This document shows positions 36,048 through 46,545 of a stretch of DNA of 64,000 nt, one piece after another. Location of the stretch: contig WHSQ01000008.1 of NCBI GenBank assembly GCA_009380005.1, positions 1 through 64,000 of the forward strand, in the 5' to 3' direction. The notes beneath the pieces are model-generated. The model searched no databases, was not told where the DNA came from, and was given only the letters and a program-made list of their open reading frames with translations. The translations under genes and the position numbers were made by a program. Numbering within the stretch: the stretch's first letter is position 1; every line of letters begins with the position of its first letter. Source of the stretch: Actinomycetota bacterium (lineage in GTDB: Bacteria; Actinomycetota; CADDZG01; WHSQ01).

Positions 36048-37303
36048 TCGACTGGATCAAACAGCTCCCCGGCAACGTCATCGACTTCATCGGGCCGGAG
36101 ATCATCATCGCGACGGCCAAGGTCGTGCTCGTGTTCGGGGTACTCCTCGTGACGACGCTCCTGGTGATCTGGTTCGAGCGCCGGGTCATCGCGGATATGC
36201 AGGCCCGCGTCGGACCGAACCGGTGGGGGCCGTTCGGTCTCTTCCAGACGCTCGCGGACGGGATCAAGCTCTTCTTCAAGGAAGACTTCCGCCCCGCCGC
36301 CGCCGATCGCTGGACCTTCGTGATCGCCCCGGTGATGGCGATGGTTCCCGCGTTCCTGGCGTTCGCCGTCGTGCCGTTGGGAGACCACGTCGTCATCGCC
36401 GGCCATCGCGTCGATCTGGTGATGAGCGACCTGAACATCGGCATCCTGTACTTCCTCGCCGTGGGTTCGCTGGGCGTGTACGGGGTGGTGCTCGCCGGCT
36501 GGGCATCGGGATCCAAGTACCCGTTGATCGGAAGCATCCGCTCGACGGCACAGATGATCAGTTACGAGATCGCGCTGGGACTGTCGCTGGTGCCGATCGC
36601 GTTGGTCGCGGGCAGTCTCTCGACGGTGGACATCGTGGCCGCGCAGGCAGGGACCTACGACAACATCGTGCTGTTCGGCCGCGATCTGAACTTCCTCGAA
36701 GGGATCATCCCGCACTGGTTCATCGTCCAGCAGTGGCCGGCGTTCTTGATCTTCCTCGTCGCCGGCATCGCGGAGACGAACCGCGCCCCCTTCGACCTGC
36801 CGGAGGCGGAGACGGAGCTGGTCGCGGGTTACCACACGGAGTACTCGGGCATCCGCTTCGCCATGTTCTTCCTCGGCGAGTACGTACACGTGGTGGCCAT
36901 CTCTGCCATGGCGGCCACGTTGTTCTTCGGGGGCTGGCACGGTTGGAACCCCGCGTTCCCGGCCGCGATCGACTGGCTGCGATGGATCGTCCCCATCTTC
37001 TGGTTCACGATCAAGACCGTCGCGTTCGTCTATCTGTTCGTTTGGCTGCGCGCTACGTTGCCGCGGTTGCGCTACGACCGGTTGATGTGGGTGGGGTGGA
37101 AGCGGTTGATCCCCGGCGCGCTCGTCTGGATCGTCGTCACGGCGGTGTTGAACAGCGATCCCGAGGAAGTACCGACCAGCGCCAGGCTCTGGGTCATGGC
37201 CGTGGTGTTCGCGATCTTGCTCGCCTGGGTCTGGCGGGGTGACCCGCGACTCACGGCCCTGGAGCCGTGGCGGAAGAAGGAGGTCACTCGTGGCACTGCC
37301 TGA
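36044..37303 (+). CDS. nuoH: NuoH, complex I membrane subunit (14-subunit complex)
   Basis: A 419-residue ND1-type protein with eight or more membrane helices, the quinone-site loop [19 protein letters not shown], and [27 protein letters not shown]. Start at GTG 36044 overlapping nuoG. It links the quinone cavity to the proton-pumping arm. Confidence 0.95.
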   Translation: MIDWIKQLPGNVIDFIGPEIIIATAKVVLVFGVLLVTTLLVIWFERRVIADMQARVGPNRWGPFGLFQTLADGIKLFFKEDFRPAAADRWTFVIAPVMAMVPAFLAFAVVPLGDHVVIAGHRVDLVMSDLNIGILYFLAVGSLGVYGVVLAGWASGSKYPLIGSIRSTAQMISYEIALGLSLVPIALVAGSLSTVDIVAAQAGTYDNIVLFGRDLNFLEGIIPHWFIVQQWPAFLIFLVAGIAETNRAPFDLPEAETELVAGYHTEYSGIRFAMFFLGEYVHVVAISAMAATLFFGGWHGWNPAFPAAIDWLRWIVPIFWFTIKTVAFVYLFVWLRATLPRLRYDRLMWVGWKRLIPGALVWIVVTAVLNSDPEEVPTSARLWVMAVVFAILLAWVWRGDPRLTALEPWRKKEVTRGTA

Positions 37304-37778
37304 GATATTCACGGGCCTGACGACCGTCATCAAGAACGTCTTCCGTCGCAAGGACACGGTGGGCTATCCAGAGGTGCGGCGACTTCCCTTCCCCCGTTAC
37401 AAGGGGCGCCACATCCTCGACCGTCATCCCGACGGCCTCGAGAAATGCATCGGCTGCGAGCTATGTGCAGGGGTCTGTCCCGCCGACGCGATCCGGGTGG
37501 TCGGAGCGGAGAACACGGCGGAGGAGAGGTTCTCGCCGGGCGAGCGCTACGCGCAGATCTACCAGATCAATTATCTGCGTTGCATCTTCTGCGGGCTGTG
37601 TGTCGAGGCCTGTCCGACGGAGGCTCTGCTGATGACGACCGAGTACGAGCTGTCCGGTTCGACGCGTGAAGACCTCATCTACACGAAGGAGCAGCTGATC
37701 GTCGATGCTCCCATCATCCGCCACTGGGACACGAAGAAGGAGTTGCCGCCCGACATCAACCTGAAGGGCACCTCCTAG
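37290..37778 (+). CDS. nuoI: NuoI, complex I 2[4Fe-4S] subunit (14-subunit complex)
   Basis: A 162-residue protein from GTG 37290 (AGGAGG 7 nt upstream), overlapping nuoH by 14 bp. Two cluster motifs, [12 protein letters not shown] and [12 protein letters not shown], are intact. It has the normal length, without the long tail of the second NuoI and without the extra Cys after the first motif. Confidence 0.95.
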   Translation: MALPEIFTGLTTVIKNVFRRKDTVGYPEVRRLPFPRYKGRHILDRHPDGLEKCIGCELCAGVCPADAIRVVGAENTAEERFSPGERYAQIYQINYLRCIFCGLCVEACPTEALLMTTEYELSGSTREDLIYTKEQLIVDAPIIRHWDTKKELPPDINLKGTS

Positions 37779-38350
37779 TGGACGTAGCGGTTTTCGTCGC
37801 CGTCTTCGTGCTCGCCCTGGGCTCCTCGCTGGCGATGCTCTTCGCACGTAATGCAGTTCACGTTGCCCTCTTCCTCGTCGCCGGTCAGGTCGCTCTGGCG
37901 GTCGCCTTCCTGCTGCAGGGTGCGTTCTTCGTCGCAGCGGTACAGGTGATCGTTTATGCCGGCGCCATCATGGTGTTGTTCCTCTTCGTGATCATGCTGT
38001 TGGGAGTCGACCAGCGCGAGGCACTGATCGAGCCCCTCCCCGGGCAACGCCCGCTCGCGATCGGCCTCGGCGCGCTCTTGGTGTTGGAGATCCTGTACGC
38101 CTCGATGCGGGGTCTCGATCTGGCGAGCGCGAGCCCCGAGGGTTCGGCAGCGCTGGCCCGGCTGAACGCGGATCCCGGCAACGTCGAAGCTCTGGCCCGG
38201 CTGCTCTTCAGCGACTTCCTGCTGCCCTTCGAAGTGACCTCCGTCCTGCTGGTCGCCGCGATCGTCGGCGTCATGGCGCTGGCTCGCAGGATGGGCGGTC
38301 CGCTCACGGCCTCGGAACGATCGGATCGCGCAGAAGAGGTTGCCGCATGA
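37778..38350 (+). CDS. nuoJ: NuoJ, complex I membrane subunit (14-subunit complex)
   Basis: A 190-residue ND6-type protein with five membrane helices and the conserved [21 protein letters not shown] stretch. TAGTG overlap with nuoI and ATGA overlap with nuoK. Confidence 0.93.
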   Translation: MDVAVFVAVFVLALGSSLAMLFARNAVHVALFLVAGQVALAVAFLLQGAFFVAAVQVIVYAGAIMVLFLFVIMLLGVDQREALIEPLPGQRPLAIGLGALLVLEILYASMRGLDLASASPEGSAALARLNADPGNVEALARLLFSDFLLPFEVTSVLLVAAIVGVMALARRMGGPLTASERSDRAEEVAA

Positions 38351-38655
38351 CGCGGGTCGACCCGGGATACTTCCTTGCCCTCGCCGGGCTCATGTTCAGC
38401 ATCGGGGTGGTCGGCACACTCGTCCGGCGCAATGCGATCGTGATCTTCATGTTCGTCGAGCTGATGTTGAACGCCGTGAACCTGGCGTTCATCACGTTCG
38501 CGCGCATGCACGGCGAGCTCGACGGCCAGGTACTGGTCTTCTTCGTGTTGGTCGTCGCTGCGGCCGAAGCCGTCGTCGGTCTCGCGATCATCCTGCGCAT
38601 CTACCGGCTGCGCGAGTCCGCCAACGTCGACGACGTCAACCTCCTGAAGTGGTGA
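38347..38655 (+). CDS. nuoK: NuoK, complex I membrane subunit (14-subunit complex)
   Basis: A 102-residue, three-helix ND4L-type protein with [15 protein letters not shown] and [12 protein letters not shown], carrying the two membrane glutamates needed for proton translocation. Confidence 0.94.
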   Translation: MTRVDPGYFLALAGLMFSIGVVGTLVRRNAIVIFMFVELMLNAVNLAFITFARMHGELDGQVLVFFVLVVAAAEAVVGLAIILRIYRLRESANVDDVNLLKW

Positions 38656-38659
38656 TCGG

Positions 38660-40564
38660 GTGACCTCGGGAGACTTCGGTCAGCTCGCCCCCTTGATCAT
38701 CGCTCTGCCTCTGCTGGGCGCACTCGCGCTGTTCTTCTTCGGCCGTCGCATCGGGACCGCCGCCGGCACCGTGGCCTCGGCGACGATCGGCGCCGCGTTC
38801 GTGATCGGCGTAGTCACCTTCTTCGAGCTCCTGGGCCACGAGCACGGACATCGTTCGAGCGTGGTGGAGCTGTGGGAGTGGGTAGCCGCCGGCAGCTTCC
38901 GCGTGGGCGTCGACCTGTTGATCGACGAGCTCTCGATGGTCATGGTCCTGGTCGTCACCGGGGTCGGAACTCTCATCCACGTGTACTCGATCGGTTACAT
39001 GCACGACGATCCCAGGTACCCGACGTTCTTCGCCTACCTCAACCTTTTCGCGGCGTCGATGTTGCTGCTGGTGCTCGCCGAGAACGTCTTGTTGTTGTAC
39101 GTGGGCTGGGAGGGTGTCGGCCTCTGTAGCTATCTGCTGATCGGGTTCTGGTTCGAGAGACCGGCCGCAGCCAACGCTGCGAAGAAAGCCTTCATCGTCA
39201 ACCGGATAGGTGACCTCTCGTTCCTGATCGGCATCCTCGTCCTGACCACGACCGTTGGTGCATTGTCCGTCGGTCAGATCAACGCCGAAGCGGGTGCCAT
39301 CTCCGCGGGGATGGCAACCGTGGCGGCGCTCCTGCTGTTCGGCGGGGCGACCGGTAAGAGTGCCCAGATACCGCTCTACGTGTGGCTGCCGGACGCGATG
39401 GAGGGCCCGACCCCGGTATCGGCTCTGATCCACGCCGCCACGATGGTGACGGCCGGTGTGTACATGGTGGCCCGGCTGTCGCCGGTGTTCGAGGCATCTT
39501 CGGGCGACTTGGCCTTGACGATCGTCGCCTGGGTGGGTGCCGCCACGGCTCTGTTCGCGGCGGTCATGGCTTGCGCGGAGAACGACATCAAGCGCGTCCT
39601 GGCGTACTCGACGATCTCGCAGCTCGGCTACATGTTCCTGGCCCACGGGGTCCACGCGTACTCGGCCGGGATCTTCCACCTCGCGACGCACGCGTTCTTC
39701 AAGGCGCTGATGTTCCTTGGCGCCGGCGCGGTGATGCATGCGCTGGCCGGCGAGACGGACCTGCGGAAGATGGGCGGTCTGCGGAGGGTGATGCCGGTCG
39801 TCGGGTGGACGTTCGCAGCCGGCTGGCTGGCGATCAGCGGGGTGATCCCGTTCGCCGGATTCTTCTCCAAGGACGCGATCCTTGCTTCCGCGTGGGCCGA
39901 CGGCGAGTACGGCCTGTGGGCGGTCGGCGTGCTCACGGCTCTGTTGACCGCGTTCTACATGTCCCGTCTCTACTTCAGCGTCTTCGAGGGCGACCTCGTC
40001 GTGCCCGAGGGCGTGCACGTCCACGACGCCCCGGTCACGATGGCTACGGCCCTGGTGCCACTCGGCGTCCTGTCCGTCGTCGGCGGGGTGCTGAACCTGC
40101 CCGGGGTCCTGACCCTGGAGCACTTCCTGGAACCGGCCGTCGGCGAGTCCCACGTTCCCGAGGGCCTGATCCCCTGGGTCCTCGCCGGCCTCGCGTTGTT
40201 CGTCGCGGCCCTCGGCATCGGCCTTGGATGGCGGCTGTACGCGCGTCGTGACGGCGAGGCGAGACGCCGGGCGTGGCAGCGGCGCGTACCGTGGCTCGTC
40301 ACGGGGGCCCGCAACAAGTTCTACGTGGACGAGTACTACGGGGGCCTGGTCGTGGGACCGGCGAAGCGGACGGCTACCTTCTTCGCCGATGTCTTCGACA
40401 CCCGCGTGATCGACGGCGTCGCCAACGGGGCCGGATGGGTCGTCGCTCGTTCGGCGGCGGGCCTGCGCAAGATGCAGACCGGCTACGTACGCAACTACGG
40501 GCTGGTCTACCTCTTCGGCGTCGTACTGGTCTTCTCGCTGTTGATCATGAAGGCGGTTCGGTGA
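38660..40564 (+). CDS. nuoL: NuoL, complex I antiporter-like subunit (14-subunit complex)
   Basis: A 634-residue ND5-type protein from GTG 38660. It has the GWEGVGLCSYLLIGFW motif with the key Glu, a lysine-containing helix (GGATGKSAQIPLYVWLPDAMEGPTPVSALIHAATM) region, and a long amphipathic C-terminal helix with final anchor. Proton-pumping subunit. Confidence 0.94.
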   Translation: MTSGDFGQLAPLIIALPLLGALALFFFGRRIGTAAGTVASATIGAAFVIGVVTFFELLGHEHGHRSSVVELWEWVAAGSFRVGVDLLIDELSMVMVLVVTGVGTLIHVYSIGYMHDDPRYPTFFAYLNLFAASMLLLVLAENVLLLYVGWEGVGLCSYLLIGFWFERPAAANAAKKAFIVNRIGDLSFLIGILVLTTTVGALSVGQINAEAGAISAGMATVAALLLFGGATGKSAQIPLYVWLPDAMEGPTPVSALIHAATMVTAGVYMVARLSPVFEASSGDLALTIVAWVGAATALFAAVMACAENDIKRVLAYSTISQLGYMFLAHGVHAYSAGIFHLATHAFFKALMFLGAGAVMHALAGETDLRKMGGLRRVMPVVGWTFAAGWLAISGVIPFAGFFSKDAILASAWADGEYGLWAVGVLTALLTAFYMSRLYFSVFEGDLVVPEGVHVHDAPVTMATALVPLGVLSVVGGVLNLPGVLTLEHFLEPAVGESHVPEGLIPWVLAGLALFVAALGIGLGWRLYARRDGEARRRAWQRRVPWLVTGARNKFYVDEYYGGLVVGPAKRTATFFADVFDTRVIDGVANGAGWVVARSAAGLRKMQTGYVRNYGLVYLFGVVLVFSLLIMKAVR

Positions 40565-42117
40565 GCAACTTCCCGTTCCTCGACGTCGTGATCTTCCTAC
40601 CGCTGGCGGGAGCTTTCGCGGTGGGGCTCATCCCGCGCGACAACGACGGTGCGCTGCGGTGGACCGCCTTCGCCGTGACGCTGGTGACCTTCGTCGTGTC
40701 CCTCGGCCTTCTGTTGAACTTCGACTCGGACGCGGCCGGCTTCCAGCTCGGCACCGATGTGCGTTGGGTGAAGGATTGGGGGGTCGGCTACATCACGGGG
40801 ATCGACGGCATCAGCCTGTGGATGATCATGCTCACGACGTTCCTGATGCCCCTGGCGGTCCTGGCGTCGTGGACGATCACGACCCGATTGAAGCCTTACT
40901 TCGTCTTCCTGCTCGCGCTCGAGACCGGGATGCTCGGCGTCTTCTCGGCCCTAGACCTGTTCCTCTTCTACGTCTTCTGGGAGGTCGCCCTCATCCCGAT
41001 GTACTTCCTGATCGGGATGTGGGGGTACGCCAATCGGATCTACGCGGCCGTGAAGTTCTTCCTGTTCACCGTGCTGGGTTCGCTGTTGATGCTCGTCGCG
41101 ATCCTGTTCGTGTACTTCAACGCCGGCGAAGGAGCGACGTTCGACTACCGCGCGCTCCTGGGGACCCCGTTCTCCCCGGAGGTCCAGCGACTGTTGTTCC
41201 TCGGCTTCTTCGCAGCCTTCGCCGTGAAGGTGCCGCTCGTGCCGCTCCACACCTGGCTGCCCGACGCTCACACCGAAGCGCCCACGGCGGGTTCGGTGAT
41301 GCTGGCCGCCGTCATGCTGAAGATGGGCGCCTACGGGCTGTTGCGTTTCGCGATCCCTCTGTTCCCGGACGCGGCGCGCGAGTTCGTCCCGCTCGTCATG
41401 ACGCTCGCCATCATCGGCATCCTCTACGGCGCCGCGGTCGCCGTGATGCAGAAGGACCTCAAGCGTCTCGTCGCCTACTCCTCGGTCGCCCACCTGGGGT
41501 TCGTCGTCCTGGGGATGTTCGTGGGGACGGTCGAAGGCATGAGCGGCGGGATCCTGCAGATGATCAACCACGGTCTTTCGACCGGGGCGCTGTTCCTGCT
41601 CGTCGGAGCGCTCTACGACCGGCGGCACTCGCGGCTGATCGCCGACTTCGGGGGCCTGTCGAAGTCCGTCCCGGTCCTGGCGGGCATCTTCCTCTTCGTA
41701 GCGCTGTCGTCGCTGGGCTTGCCGGGGCTCAACGGCTTCGTCGGCGAGTTCCTCATCCTGCTGGGGACGTGGACGGCTTACCGGTGGTGGGTCGTCCCCG
41801 CCGCGTTCGGCATCGTTCTCGCCGCGATCTACCTGTTGTGGGCCTACCAGCGCGTCTTCCACGGAGAGCCCGTGATCGAGGAGAACCGCGTCATGATCGA
41901 TCTGAACCTGCGCGAGGTCTCGATGCTGGCGCCGATCATGGCTCTGATCGTGCTGATCGGCGTTTACCCCAAGCCGTTCCTCGACACGATCGAGCCCGCC
42001 GCCGAGCGCACCGCGCAGGTCTTGAAAGAGGGTTCGGTCGCCTCCCGAGACGGGGCGCAACAGCTACGTCGTCACATCGTGGCCGGCCCCCTCGTTCCCG
42101 TGCTCGAGGAGGACTAG
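40561..42117 (+). CDS. nuoM: NuoM, complex I antiporter-like subunit (14-subunit complex)
   Basis: A 518-residue ND4-type protein from GTG 40561 (GTGA overlap). It has FYVFWEVALIPMYFLIGMWG and LPDAHTEAPTAGSVMLA with the conserved Glu and Lys residues. Gene order nuoL-M-N is canonical. Confidence 0.94.
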   Translation: MSNFPFLDVVIFLPLAGAFAVGLIPRDNDGALRWTAFAVTLVTFVVSLGLLLNFDSDAAGFQLGTDVRWVKDWGVGYITGIDGISLWMIMLTTFLMPLAVLASWTITTRLKPYFVFLLALETGMLGVFSALDLFLFYVFWEVALIPMYFLIGMWGYANRIYAAVKFFLFTVLGSLLMLVAILFVYFNAGEGATFDYRALLGTPFSPEVQRLLFLGFFAAFAVKVPLVPLHTWLPDAHTEAPTAGSVMLAAVMLKMGAYGLLRFAIPLFPDAAREFVPLVMTLAIIGILYGAAVAVMQKDLKRLVAYSSVAHLGFVVLGMFVGTVEGMSGGILQMINHGLSTGALFLLVGALYDRRHSRLIADFGGLSKSVPVLAGIFLFVALSSLGLPGLNGFVGEFLILLGTWTAYRWWVVPAAFGIVLAAIYLLWAYQRVFHGEPVIEENRVMIDLNLREVSMLAPIMALIVLIGVYPKPFLDTIEPAAERTAQVLKEGSVASRDGAQQLRRHIVAGPLVPVLEED

Positions 42118-43593
42118 ATGGAGTTCGAGGCTCCTGCCGTCCAGCTCGGCGCCATCGGGCCCGAGATCGCCCTCGTCACGACGGCGCTCCTGCTGCTGAT
42201 CGTCGACGCGTTCATCCCTGAAGGGGAGGAGCGCTGGTATCTCGCCGTGCTGGCGACGATCGGCTTCGGCGTCGCCATCATCCTGGCCGCGAACCAGTGG
42301 GGCGAGCGAGAGCTGCAACTGGCCCGCATGGTGGCGGTCGACAACTTCGCGACGTTCGTGAAGACCTCCGTCGCCGTCTTCGCCGTCCTCACGGTATGGC
42401 TCTCGAGGGACTACCTCAAACGGTCGGAGGACGAGGAGTCGGAGTTCTACGCGCTGCTGTTGTTCGCCGCCGCCGGCATGATGCTGATGGCGTCGGCGGC
42501 CGACCTGATCATGGTGTTCCTGGCTCTCGAGATCTTCTCGATCTCCCTGTACGTCCTGGTCGGCTTCCGCCGCCGCTCTCTCGCGAGCCAGGAATCGGCG
42601 ATGAAGTACTTCTTGCTGGGGGCGTTCTCGTCGGCGTTCTTTTTGATGGGGATCGCTCTCGTCTACGGCGCTACGGGCACGACCAACTTCTATCCGGGCG
42701 GAGGCGGCGAGGGGATCGCCGGGTATCTGGTGAGCAGCGCAGCGAGCGACGTTGATCTGCTGGTCCTGGGCGTCGGGCTCCTCATCGTGGGTCTCGGGTT
42801 CAAGATCGCCGCGGTGCCGTTCCACATGTGGACGCCGGACGCGTACCAGGGAGCGCCGTCGCCGATCACGGGATTCATGGCGGCCGGGACGAAGTTCGCG
42901 GCCGTCGCCACGATGCTACGGCTCTTCGTCGTGGTGCTGTATCCCCTCCGAGCCGACTGGCGACCGATCCTGATCGCCGTCGCCATCGCCACGATGCTCC
43001 TGGGGTCCGTCCTGGCGGTGATCCAGGAGGACGTGAAGCGACTCCTTGCCTATTCGTCGATCGCCCACGCCGGCTTCGTGCTGACCGGACTGATCGCGGC
43101 GAACGACCGGGGCCTGTCCGGCTCGCTGTTCTATCTGGCGACGTACGGCCTCACGGTGCTCGGCGCGTTCGCGGTGGTGACCGTGCTCGCCGGTCGTAAG
43201 GAACGGAACGTCACCCTCGCCAGCTATCGAGGGCTGTTCTACGAACGTCCGTTGCTGGCCGGCGCGCTGACGTTGTTCATGCTGTCGCTCGCCGGCGTTC
43301 CCCTGACTTCCGGCTTCGTCGGCAAGTTCCTGGTCTTCGGCGCAGCCATCCAGGCGGGGTATTGGTGGCTCGCCGTGATCGGCATGCTCGCCAGCGTGAT
43401 CGCAACCTTCTTCTACCTGCGGGTGCTGGTCGTCATGTACATGCAGGAGGACGATCGGGGCCTCCAACCCGCGATCACGGGCCGCCTCGCCAACTCGGTC
43501 GTGGGCCTGACCGCCGCGGCGACGCTGGTGCTGGGGATCGTATGGGGTCCCTTGATCGACCTGGCCGAGAGGGCCACGGTCTTCTTCGCCTAG
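42118..43593 (+). CDS. nuoN: NuoN, complex I antiporter-like subunit (14-subunit complex)
   Basis: A 491-residue ND2-type protein with FLALEIFSISLYVLVGF and the KIAAVPFHMWTPDAYQGAPSP region. The ATG follows the nuoM stop directly. Its stop is 4 bp from the stop of the convergent metallophosphoesterase; no terminator hairpin is visible between them. Confidence 0.94.
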   Translation: MEFEAPAVQLGAIGPEIALVTTALLLLIVDAFIPEGEERWYLAVLATIGFGVAIILAANQWGERELQLARMVAVDNFATFVKTSVAVFAVLTVWLSRDYLKRSEDEESEFYALLLFAAAGMMLMASAADLIMVFLALEIFSISLYVLVGFRRRSLASQESAMKYFLLGAFSSAFFLMGIALVYGATGTTNFYPGGGGEGIAGYLVSSAASDVDLLVLGVGLLIVGLGFKIAAVPFHMWTPDAYQGAPSPITGFMAAGTKFAAVATMLRLFVVVLYPLRADWRPILIAVAIATMLLGSVLAVIQEDVKRLLAYSSIAHAGFVLTGLIAANDRGLSGSLFYLATYGLTVLGAFAVVTVLAGRKERNVTLASYRGLFYERPLLAGALTLFMLSLAGVPLTSGFVGKFLVFGAAIQAGYWWLAVIGMLASVIATFFYLRVLVVMYMQEDDRGLQPAITGRLANSVVGLTAAATLVLGIVWGPLIDLAERATVFFA

Positions 43594-43597
43594 TCGC

Positions 43598-45418
43598 TCA
43601 GCCGGCCCCGGTCGCAGAGCGATCGCGCAGGTCGACGACCCTCTTCGCCGTCACCACGGCCAGGGCCCCGCCGATCGTGAGGCCCATCTTCGACTCGCGT
43701 CTCACCGTCATCGGGCGGTGGGAACGCCCGAACACCGAGCTACCCCGGCCTGCCGCGGCCGAGGTCTCGGGGAAGGGATGGTCGATGAGGAGCTCGGCGT
43801 TGCGATCCTGCTCGTCTCCGTCGCCGGCCCCGAACCCGACCTGCGGATCGTTCGCCATCAACTCGCGGGCGAACGCGGTGATGTCGTCGTCCTCGTGATC
43901 GACCATCGTGGTGAAGATCGACAGGGTCCCGTCACCGTTGTCGACGACTTCGACGAGGCGGCTCTGCGGGGGCCAGTCGATGTGCGCGGCCGTGCCGATG
44001 TCCCAGAACGTCGGCCGGGCGACGATCACGTTGTCGTGCGTGTGGCCGTTCACCCATGCGATCACGCACGAGTACTTCGTCACGACCGCCAGGACGTCCT
44101 CGGCCTTGCGCCGGGGGAGGTCATTGGCGTTCGGCTGGAGCGGGTCCGGTGTCTCGACTGGGTTGTCCAGGGAGCGCAAACCATGGTGGCTGAACAACAT
44201 GACGAGCTGCTTGTCGGCTTGCGCCTTGACGAGCTCGGCCTCGAGCCACTGCAGCTGCCGGTCGCCGACCGAGCCCGATGCCTCGCCGCCGGGGTTGACG
44301 GTGTCGAGCACGATCCAGCGGACGGTACCTACGCCGGCCGTGTAGTAGAGGGTCTCCGCGGCCAGGTTCGCCTGCGTCAACCCGTGCCCCCCGGGAAGGC
44401 CCCGAGACTCGAGGTGCCGTTGGATCCACTCCTTACGGGAGACGTAGCGCCGATCGGGGTCCGCGGTCGTCGGTTGTTGGGGGGCGTTGGGAGCGGTGAG
44501 CGCCCCGAGGAAGTCGTTGCACGGGTTCGTGCCGTGGGGGACGCCGACGACCTTGGTTCCGCCGGTTCCGATGCGTTCGAACGCCGGGTTCACCGGCGCG
44601 TTCCCCTGCGCGAGACCGTCGTGGTTGCCGAAGCACGTGTACCAGGGCGTCCCGGCCCCCACCGCGGTGAACGTCGTGAGCGCGCTCTCGAGGAAGCCGG
44701 GTGCCGCCGGGTAACCGAATCCTGATTTGTAGAAGTCCGCGACCGAGGCATCCGGGTGCCAGTAGTCGTGGTCCCCGGAATCCTGCACTCCCTCGTAACG
44801 CGTCTCGTCACCCGAGTTCGGCGTGACCTCGCCACCGTCCATCAACCCGAGGAACAGCATCAACTCGTTGAACTGCTGGTTGTCGGTGTTGTCGCCGGTC
44901 GAGATCGTCGCCTCCAGCGGGGCCCCCGTTACCGGGGAGTACCCGATCGCCCGCAGCCGGCGCAACATGGCGTCGGTTATGCGGGCCGAAGCCGCCTCGT
45001 GCGGCCGGTGAGCGGAGGCGAAGGGCATCGAGTCACACCCTCGGTCCCCGTCGTTGTAGCGGTCGAGGAACTCGACCCGGCTGGGGCTCTGGCAGTCGAT
45101 GACGTGCTGGTCGGTCAGGTGGACGAGGTTCACGAGGGTGGCTCGGCGCAGCTCACGTCCCGTCTGCGGCGAGGCCAGCTCCGATCGCACGACGTGGCTC
45201 TCGCCCGCCTTGGTCACGACCGGCGTGTAGCCCTTCTCTCCTGGAGTGCCGGGGCCGTAGGTCTGCGCGAGCGTCGTGAGCTCCGCGGCCCGGGCGGCGA
45301 GCGTTGCGGGGTCGCCGGCCGCCGCGGAAAGCTCTCGGGCCACGGCCTCCCGCGGGAGGCCCGACGCGGCGGCGACCGCTCCTACGAGCGCCAGGAAGTT
45401 GCGTCGGGAGATCTGCAT
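43598..45418 (-). CDS. Tat-exported metallophosphoesterase (TIGR03767-like)
   Basis: From the ATG at 45418 the protein has 606 residues and opens with a Tat signal (SRRNFLALVGAVAAASG). A GTG at 45523 would add 35 residues. Calcineurin-like phosphoesterase motifs are present in order: LTDQHV, STGDNTDN, CFGNHDG, SHHGL and NGHTHDN. It resembles a family of actinobacterial secreted phosphoesterases of unknown substrate. It sits between the two complex I operons, oriented opposite to both, without an obvious functional link. Confidence 0.85.
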   Translation of the reverse strand: MQISRRNFLALVGAVAAASGLPREAVARELSAAAGDPATLAARAAELTTLAQTYGPGTPGEKGYTPVVTKAGESHVVRSELASPQTGRELRRATLVNLVHLTDQHVIDCQSPSRVEFLDRYNDGDRGCDSMPFASAHRPHEAASARITDAMLRRLRAIGYSPVTGAPLEATISTGDNTDNQQFNELMLFLGLMDGGEVTPNSGDETRYEGVQDSGDHDYWHPDASVADFYKSGFGYPAAPGFLESALTTFTAVGAGTPWYTCFGNHDGLAQGNAPVNPAFERIGTGGTKVVGVPHGTNPCNDFLGALTAPNAPQQPTTADPDRRYVSRKEWIQRHLESRGLPGGHGLTQANLAAETLYYTAGVGTVRWIVLDTVNPGGEASGSVGDRQLQWLEAELVKAQADKQLVMLFSHHGLRSLDNPVETPDPLQPNANDLPRRKAEDVLAVVTKYSCVIAWVNGHTHDNVIVARPTFWDIGTAAHIDWPPQSRLVEVVDNGDGTLSIFTTMVDHEDDDITAFARELMANDPQVGFGAGDGDEQDRNAELLIDHPFPETSAAAGRGSSVFGRSHRPMTVRRESKMGLTIGGALAVVTAKRVVDLRDRSATGAG

Positions 45419-45651
45419 GGGGATGCGGTCCAAGCTCGATGCCGGTCGTTGGAACAGCGGTTCGCCGCGGGCCGCCCGCCTCCTGCCCGGGGGCCCGGAA
45501 CGGGCCGGCGCGCGCTTCTTCACGAGCGGGCAAGTACCCGTGACCAGGCGGCCTGCGTGTTAGTTTGCGCCGGGTATCCAGGACATTTCCGTTGCTGGAG
45601 CCCCATGCGTTGCGGAGGGATCGATACCGGCGCGACAGGAGCGGCAAGCAA

Positions 45652-46020
45652 GTGCCTGAAGGCTATTTCGGTCAGTACTTCACGATCGCTATCTTCATAG
45701 TCGCGGGCGTGGTCCTGGTCCTCGGGACCTTCGCGTTGGCCAAGCTGCTGAGCCCCTTCCAGCCGCACACCGAGAAGCTGACGACCTACGAGTCGGGCAT
45801 CGATCCGATCGGCACGGGTTGGAGCCAGGCCAACGTCCGCTATTACATCTTCGCCCTGCTCTTCGTGATCTTCGACGTGGAGGCCATCTTCCTGTTCCCC
45901 TGGGCCGTCGTCTTCGAGCGACTCGGGACCCAGGCCTTCGTCGAGATGGTGATCTTCATCGGGATCCTCACCCTCGCCCTGTTGTACGCGATCAAGAAGA
46001 AGGTCCTCGAATGGCTGTGA
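45652..46020 (+). CDS. nuoA: NuoA-2, complex I membrane subunit (11-subunit complex)
   Basis: A 122-residue protein from GTG 45652 with [11 protein letters not shown] and [12 protein letters not shown]. It opens the second complex I operon. The 233-bp gap to the divergent phosphoesterase has a possible -10 (TAGTTT near 45560) but no Rex-like palindrome. Confidence 0.92.
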   Translation: MPEGYFGQYFTIAIFIVAGVVLVLGTFALAKLLSPFQPHTEKLTTYESGIDPIGTGWSQANVRYYIFALLFVIFDVEAIFLFPWAVVFERLGTQAFVEMVIFIGILTLALLYAIKKKVLEWL

Positions 46021-46541
46021 TGGAGAAGGTCAAGCTGCCTAAGCCCGCCGCTTGGGCGTTGAACTGGAGCCGCAGGTACTCGCTGTGGGTGATGCAGTTC
46101 GGCCTCGCCTGTTGCGGGATCGAGATGGGGGCGGCGTTCGCCAGCAAGTTCGACGTGATCCGGTTCGGGGTGATCCCCTTCCCGGCTTCTCCCCGCCAGG
46201 CCGACCTCTTGGTCGTCGCAGGGACCGTGACCGACAAGATGGCGGCTCCTCTGAAACGCGTGTACGACCAGATGCCCGAGCCCAAATACGTGATCTCGAT
46301 GGGGTCGTGCGCCAACTGCGGGGGGCCCTACTGGGATTCGTACTCGGTGACGAAGGGCTGCGACCAGCTCATGCCGGTCGACGTCTACGTCCCAGGCTGC
46401 CCACCGCGGCCCGAGGCGCTGCTGCAGGGCATCATCCGGCTCCAGGCCAAGATCGACGGTGAAGACATCCAGGAGAAGTGGAAGGGCCACGACACGCTGA
46501 TCCCCCACATCCCGGAGCCGGGCCTGGCGGGAGGCATCTAG
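46011..46541 (+). CDS. nuoB: NuoB-2, complex I N2-cluster subunit (11-subunit complex)
   Basis: A 176-residue protein with N2 ligands in [17 protein letters not shown] and VPGCPPRPE. The ATG at 46011 (AAGAAGG upstream) overlaps nuoA-2 by 10 bp; an ATG at 46020 is possible. It carries an additional Cys (CANC) near the third ligand, as is common in NuoB. Confidence 0.93.
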   Translation: MAVMEKVKLPKPAAWALNWSRRYSLWVMQFGLACCGIEMGAAFASKFDVIRFGVIPFPASPRQADLLVVAGTVTDKMAAPLKRVYDQMPEPKYVISMGSCANCGGPYWDSYSVTKGCDQLMPVDVYVPGCPPRPEALLQGIIRLQAKIDGEDIQEKWKGHDTLIPHIPEPGLAGGI

Positions 46542-46545
46542 GGCG

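Noticed and set aside
45419-45651. A Rex site before the second nuo operon
   Set aside because: No TTGTGAA/TTCACAA palindrome was found in the 233-bp gap.
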